A stretch of DNA of 64,000 bases from Darksidea phi (Eukaryota; Ascomycota; Dothideomycetes; Pleosporales; Lentitheciaceae), in NCBI GenBank assembly GCA_030770425.1, contig JASJFT010000015.1, forward strand, positions 186,001-250,000, given 5' to 3'. Below the pieces are notes generated by a model. That model was given only the letters and a program-made list of their open reading frames with translations. It made no database searches and was not told where the DNA came from. This document shows positions 59,596 through 64,000 of this stretch, piece by piece. The stretch's first letter is position 1, and every line of letters starts with the position of its first letter. A program made the position numbers and the translations under genes.

Positions 59596-60009
59596 ACGTG
59601 TTTACTAAGCGAGCTGTCAATCTAAGTGAGCTGTCAACCCCAAAATATACCAAAAAATTGAAAATCTATCTCTACAACTACCTATTAATAATCTTTTAAA
59701 TTTTAATAGAAGCTAGGTAGTACTTAGATAGATAGGGTATTAAATTCTTAAGAGCTGAATTTTAATATTTCTTAAGATAACTTAAGATAACTCTATTTTA
59801 GCCCCCAAATTCGAAAAATCTTTAATAATTTAAGGAATATTTATTTTTAGCTCTTAAGAATATAATACCCTATCTATCTAAGTACTACCTAGCTTCTATT
59901 AAAATTTAAAAGATTATTAATAGGTAGTTGTAGAGATAGATTTTCAATTTTTTGGTATATTTTGGGGTTGACAGCTTACTTAGATTGACAGCTCGCTTAG
60001 TAAACACGT
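59596..60009. mobile_element. foldback MITE with Fot1-like ends, 414 bp
   Basis: Flanked by TA at 59594-59595 and 60010-60011. The ends read ACGTGTTTACTAAGCGAGCT and its complement. The two halves are inverted copies for about 165 bp, leaving a short A/T-rich centre; there is no coding capacity. The terminal bases and the doubled subterminal motif (TAAGYGAGCTGTCAA) match the 1849-bp transposon at 8586-10434, so it was probably mobilised by that transposase family. Confidence 0.88.
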
Positions 60010-60391
60010 TATCTGTATTTGTTTAATCCTTCACAATTAAATCTATGCAAAGCCTTCTAGACGGCAGACGCAGCTCCACTCACAAGCTCGTTACTTGCAA
60101 TTCATCCTCAGACGATAACATGACGTTGCCTAGCGTCCAACATATTAGAAGAGCTAGTAGAAGTGGAGTTGTGAGTACTTCGCACGAGTCGTACGACATG
60201 CACGATCCTACGTCTTGGCTGCGCAGCGAGCGAATGCATCCCAATCATTCTACATATCCATGTCGCCATACCCTGCCATCGTATATATCCATGTCAATAT
60301 CGGCATGTCATCTTCATTCATTTGCCGATGCTCATTTATTCAAATCTTCGCTCCAGTTTTTCTTGTCAATCCACCTTCTCTTACTCGTACA
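60010..60391. other. upstream region of the carboxylesterase gene
   Basis: A 5' region in which the MITE sits about 380 bp before the start codon. The in-frame upstream extension from 60215 precedes the signal peptide and is not taken as coding. Confidence 0.45.
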
Positions 60392-62171
60392 ATGAAAACC
60401 CTCAATATCGTCCTCGCACTACTCGGCACCCTCAACCATGTAGCTGGTAACGCAACTGACGATCCTTCGTGCGATCCGACAGCTACTCTGGATGGAGGCG
60501 TTATCGTCGGCACCACCGCGAGCGTGGATGGAACAACCGTGAATCACTTCCTCGGTATTCCATTCGCCTCCGCACCGACGGGTACCTTGCGTTTCTCACC
60601 GCCGAAGCCGACATCCTGGAACCAGCCACTCGATACCAAGTCCTTCAAACCATCATGCATTCAAGTCCTCAGTCCTTTTGAGTCTCGCGATTTCGTCCAG
60701 GACGTCTTCAGCGTGCCGCGCCCCGAAGAAAGCGAGGATTGTCTTTACCTCAATGTTTTCGCCCCAGAGAAGAGGAAAGGGGTGTCATATCCCGTTCTAT
60801 ACTGGATGTACGGCGGGGGGTTCAAGTTTGGAAATGCGGGGCAGCCTATTTATGATGGGTCGCATTTTGCCGCTTTAGAGGATGTGCGTAACCCAGCGCG
60901 TCCTAAATCGCAAGAGGCGTCGCTCCTGTTGGGAAAATGGATTCCGGCTCTCTGGGCTATCTCCACTGACTTTTCTTAGGTTATCGTCGTCAGTGTCAAT
61001 TATCGCACCAACCTCTTTGGTTTCCCAATTGCACCCGATATTACCAACCTCACGGAGCGCAACTTAGGACTGTTAGACCAACGTTCTGGCCTCAAATGGA
61101 TTCAGGACAACATCGCAGCTTTCGGTGGCGATCCAGATCGTGTCACCATCTTCGGGCAGTCAGCGGGCGCGTATGCCGTGGATGTGCTACTCACCAGCTC
61201 GTGGCCGGAGGAGTCCGGTCCACCGTTCCACGCAGCCATTATGCAAAGCGGAACCTACTCGTACAACCCGGTCAAAAACTGCAATAATACGGACTACGAT
61301 CCGTGGACCTCGCTGCTTGAGCGCATAGACTGCAAAAACTCCACTGAACCATTCCAATGTGTAATGAACACACCAGTCGACAAACTTCGCTACGCGCAAG
61401 AAAACGGCGTTAATTTTGGTATGGCCGGCGACAATGTCACCATTATGTGTGATCCACGTTTACGGCGAGAGTCGGGTAACTTTGCCCGTGTACCCGTGAT
61501 TGGCGGGTCGAATGTGGACGATGGAAGTTATTATGCCGCAAAGAATGGGACGGATATCGATCGCTACTTCAAGACAATCTTCCCGAATGAGACGGAGCTG
61601 AAGGCGAGTATATTAAAGGCGTATGAGTTGAACCCGGCCGAGGGGAGGTTTGATAACATGAGCATACTTGCGCAGATACATACGGATTGGAACTTCCACT
61701 GTGTGAGTTCTTCTAATATGGCTGCGTCGGTTCTCAAAGAGACATTTGACTGACACCACCCAGCCCGCCGTCTTTCTCAGCAATAGCTCAACTCGCTATG
61801 TCCCCACCTACCGCTACCTCTTCAACGCTACATTCCCTAACCAGCGTCTTACCTCACTACCCGACAATCGCTGGCCCCCTTCAACACAGGGCGCCTACCA
61901 TGCCTCTGATATCCCGATCGTCTTTTCAACATATAACCTGACCAACGCGACGAACGAGCAGAAAGCGCTTAGTGACACGATGCGTGGTGCCTGGGCAAGG
62001 TTTGCAAGGGATCCGGCGAGCGCGCCGATGGAGGGCTGGGAACCTAGCGGGGAGGGCGGTGCGATGGTCATGGATTTTGGAATCGATGGAGGTGATGGGG
62101 TCGAGTTTGTGAAGGATAGGACGGGGAAATGTGATGCTTGGAAGGAGTTTATTTGGAGAAAGCATTATTGA
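60392..62171 (+). CDS. secreted type-B carboxylesterase/lipase
   Basis: An alpha/beta-hydrolase that cleaves carboxylic esters. Exons 60392-60883, 60980-61702 and 61764-62171 give 540 aa. The signal peptide is MKTLNIVLALLGTLNHVAG. Family marks are NHFLGIPFASAPTGTLRFSP, EDCLYLNVFAP (signature 2), YGGGFKFGNA (oxyanion hole), NLGLLDQRSGLKWIQDNIAA followed by FGGDPDRVTIFGQSAGA with the nucleophile Ser. The His is likely the one in GAYHASDIPIVF. Where the acid is usually Glu (NxxEG), the sequence reads GSNVDDGSYY, so an Asp would have to serve. Start 60392 is chosen because it opens the signal peptide. There are several N-glycosylation sites and no lesion. Confidence 0.92.
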
Positions 62172-62243
62172 CGTCCGTGATGCCGTCGGTTGGCGGATAT
62201 GGGATATAGACTTGTATGTAAACATCCCTCACGAGCAACAGAA

Positions 62244-62382
62244 CTGTGTACAGCTCTAGAGCTCCATTATCGTGTACAAGGTGTGGGCATAGCACCTCCA
62301 CTATTACACACTCTAATGTCTTTCGTGCTGATCTTACAAAAGAGACTCCCACTACCAAAAAAAAAAAAAAAAAAAAAAAATT
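62244..62382 (+). mobile_element. retroposon-like 3' end, copy C, 5'-truncated, with poly(A)
   Basis: It matches only the last 130 bp of copies A and B (GTGTACAGCTCTAGAGCTCC through AAAGAGACTCCCACTACC) and then runs into about 24 A residues. A 5' truncation with a 3' poly(A) is what LINE-type retroposition or SINE insertion leaves. It lies about 70 bp after the carboxylesterase stop codon. Confidence 0.75.
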
Positions 62383-62565
62383 ATTTAAAGATTAAGTCAT
62401 CAGTATAGGATCTGACACATGCGTTTCCTATACAAACCTCCAGACCTGTAGCTGGATTGGGTTCTTCGCTGCATTGTCTCTGAGCGGAAATTCAAACATT
62501 AAAACTGAAGAGGTTTCGAGTTGTGGAAGCTTGGATGGCCTCAATGAGCGGCTTGGAGCGGATGA

Positions 62566-63036
62566 CTATTTGCGCCGTATCAATGGACCGGATCTTGAAG
62601 GTCTTACCCGGCTTATCAATACCTTCAGCGACCTCCCCCTTCCAGCAGCACCTGCAGCAGCAGCTTCGGTGCTCACAGACTCTGTAGCGACGACATCGTG
62701 AACAGTGACGTGCGTTATGATGTCGAATACAGGCTGGATTGGATACTCCTCTTCGTCCCTATCAGCCTCTTCCTCAGAATCAGGCGTGATGTCCGGCCTA
62801 GATGACCTGTACTGGGACTTTTCCACTATAGCTCCTTCCTCGTCTTTGTAAAAGATCCTGTATCTGATGCGCTTCAACGCTGCAAGGCCATCTTTGTTAG
62901 GGATATCGGTTGTTGTTGCCGCCGTTGAAAACCGTCTACCCCCAGTTTGCGCAGCGGGGGATTGTACTATGACCAGCATGTCAGCGATATATTCCAGTTT
63001 CGACAAAAGAGATGCATTACCTGGGGATGCCATCAT
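62566..63036 (-). CDS. hypothetical protein (tentative)
   Basis: A 156-codon minus-strand frame with a plausible protein look: KLEYIADMLVIVQ, AALKRIRYRIFYKDEEGAIV, an acidic stretch (PDSEEEADRDEEEYP) and a basic C-terminus (RVRPSRSGPLIRRK). No family is recognised. It could be the last exon of a gene with upstream exons at 63040-63200, for which I see no clear splice sites. The opposite strand has no better candidate. Confidence 0.35.
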   Translation of the reverse strand: MMASPGNASLLSKLEYIADMLVIVQSPAAQTGGRRFSTAATTTDIPNKDGLAALKRIRYRIFYKDEEGAIVEKSQYRSSRPDITPDSEEEADRDEEEYPIQPVFDIITHVTVHDVVATESVSTEAAAAGAAGRGRSLKVLISRVRPSRSGPLIRRK

Positions 63037-64000
63037 CGCCAGGCACTATGATTGGATGTCAGTATTATGCAGCCTCGCCAATACAGAAATGTGTTTCCAT
63101 ACATGGCTGTTCTTCGACGGTCGGCTCTTTGGAACTGAGATTTGACATGCTGTTACCGGCCGCTGGTGGCATTGGTTCGGTCTGAACTTCAGCACCCATT
63201 ATTCGTCGAAGGCAACTCGGACCTATATGACTACATGCGGATCCGGATCCAATACAGGTGAGGGTTTCGCCAGTACCCAGCCTGCTCTAAGAGCAGCTTA
63301 TATTTCTAATCCTATCAGCCGCATCACCGCATGTAGTAGGACTACACAAGAGAATAGCAAATCAATGACTAAAATGTGAGCTGATATGATCCCTGAGCTA
63401 TGGAGCAATACTAATATTGAGGCTTTCTGCACGCTCTCTTAATAGGATAAAGGTCGCAAGGCTGGCCCCCAAAATTCGTTAAGCACAAGGTAGCGCCTGT
63501 AGCAGAACACAGCTCAGCTCGGGCTGTCCGATACCAATTCGGCAACACATACATGTTCTATCTATCAGCACAAGAGCGCCCGTAGCAAAGAACACCTCAG
63601 CTCGGGCTTCCGACACTAATTCGGAAATACATAATTATTCCGAGGCGTTTCTGGACCTGTTAGTGCGAATAATTCAAACATCTAAGTGGCGGGGTGCGAC
63701 GCGCGTCACTGGCGTCTACAACCATTGTGGTTGCTTTGCGGTTTGATTACCCTAGTTTCTTGGGTGCCAAAATTACCCAATTACTTTATGCCAATCCTGT
63801 GCAGGTTATCTGCAGTTGATACCTCTTTCGTAGCCTTAGGCGCTTGGGCTGGGAAGCATATCTGTAGCAATAAGCCTTTCTATTGAATTACTCTGTCGAA
63901 ACTTGTACCTACTATCGTATAATAGCTTCTCTTTCACCACAGAGATCGAAAACGGCCTGTGCCGGCGCTACTCCGCATCTAGACTCGTCATAACCATGAA
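63037..64000. other. right-edge stretch without a recognised gene
   Basis: No gene is supported. It contains an imperfect tandem duplication near 63481-63640 (CAGCTCGGGCT...AATTCGG...ACAYA), two copies about 85 bp apart. Confidence 0.4.

Noticed and set aside
62590..62700. plus-strand frame 62474-62701 over the tentative minus-strand protein
   Set aside because: Ala-rich shadow produced by the GCAGCA/CTGCTG stretch; no independent support.

Overview
The window looks like nuclear DNA of a filamentous ascomycete (Pezizomycotina, probably Dothideomycetes; the class is an inference). The support is many 41-120 bp GT-AG introns, a C2H2/Zn2Cys6 regulator, HET, NACHT-ankyrin and ENA/NHA1-type proteins, and TpA-rich decayed repeats of the kind left by repeat-induced point mutation (RIP). 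It is a mosaic of intact metabolic and transport genes, broken genes and repeat blocks. I found no rRNA, tRNA or CRISPR.

Left part (1-20.2 kb): genes of a catabolic flavour, most of them broken. They are an MFS sugar transporter with one mutated splice donor, an intact FAD monooxygenase, an aldehyde dehydrogenase-like pseudogene, an MFS transporter pseudogene split by a 1.85 kb pogo/Fot1-like transposon, an intact C2H2-C2H2-Zn2Cys6 regulator, a LigB/DODA-type extradiol dioxygenase pseudogene, a CocE/NonD hydrolase remnant, an intact Tyr/Ser phosphatase, an intact DUF7053-like protein and a cupin pseudogene.

Middle part (20.2-42 kb): repeat-rich and accessory. A PNP-NACHT-ankyrin NLR-like gene with near-identical 102/105-bp ankyrin units and an assembly gap sits between two 144-bp inverted repeats (22121-27095). 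Next come a short-repeat mosaic, a RIP-degraded element with CACTA-like ends (27436-29861) carrying a foldback built of 23-bp repeats, a HET-domain gene, an unrecognised secreted proline-rich protein, an F-box/ankyrin pseudogene and an unrecognised conserved-looking gene. The NLR, HET and F-box/ANK content suggests a self/non-self recognition island.

Right part (42-64 kb): mostly intact genes. These are a cytochrome P450 whose 3' end is duplicated around a 302-bp insert, a Na+/H+ antiporter and an ENA-type Na+ P-type ATPase transcribed head-to-head (a plausible Na+-extrusion pair), a GMC oxidoreductase, a foldback MITE whose ends match the Fot1-like element, and a secreted type-B carboxylesterase. 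Three copies of one retroposon-like 3' end (29.4, 53.5 and 62.2 kb) show different degrees of RIP.
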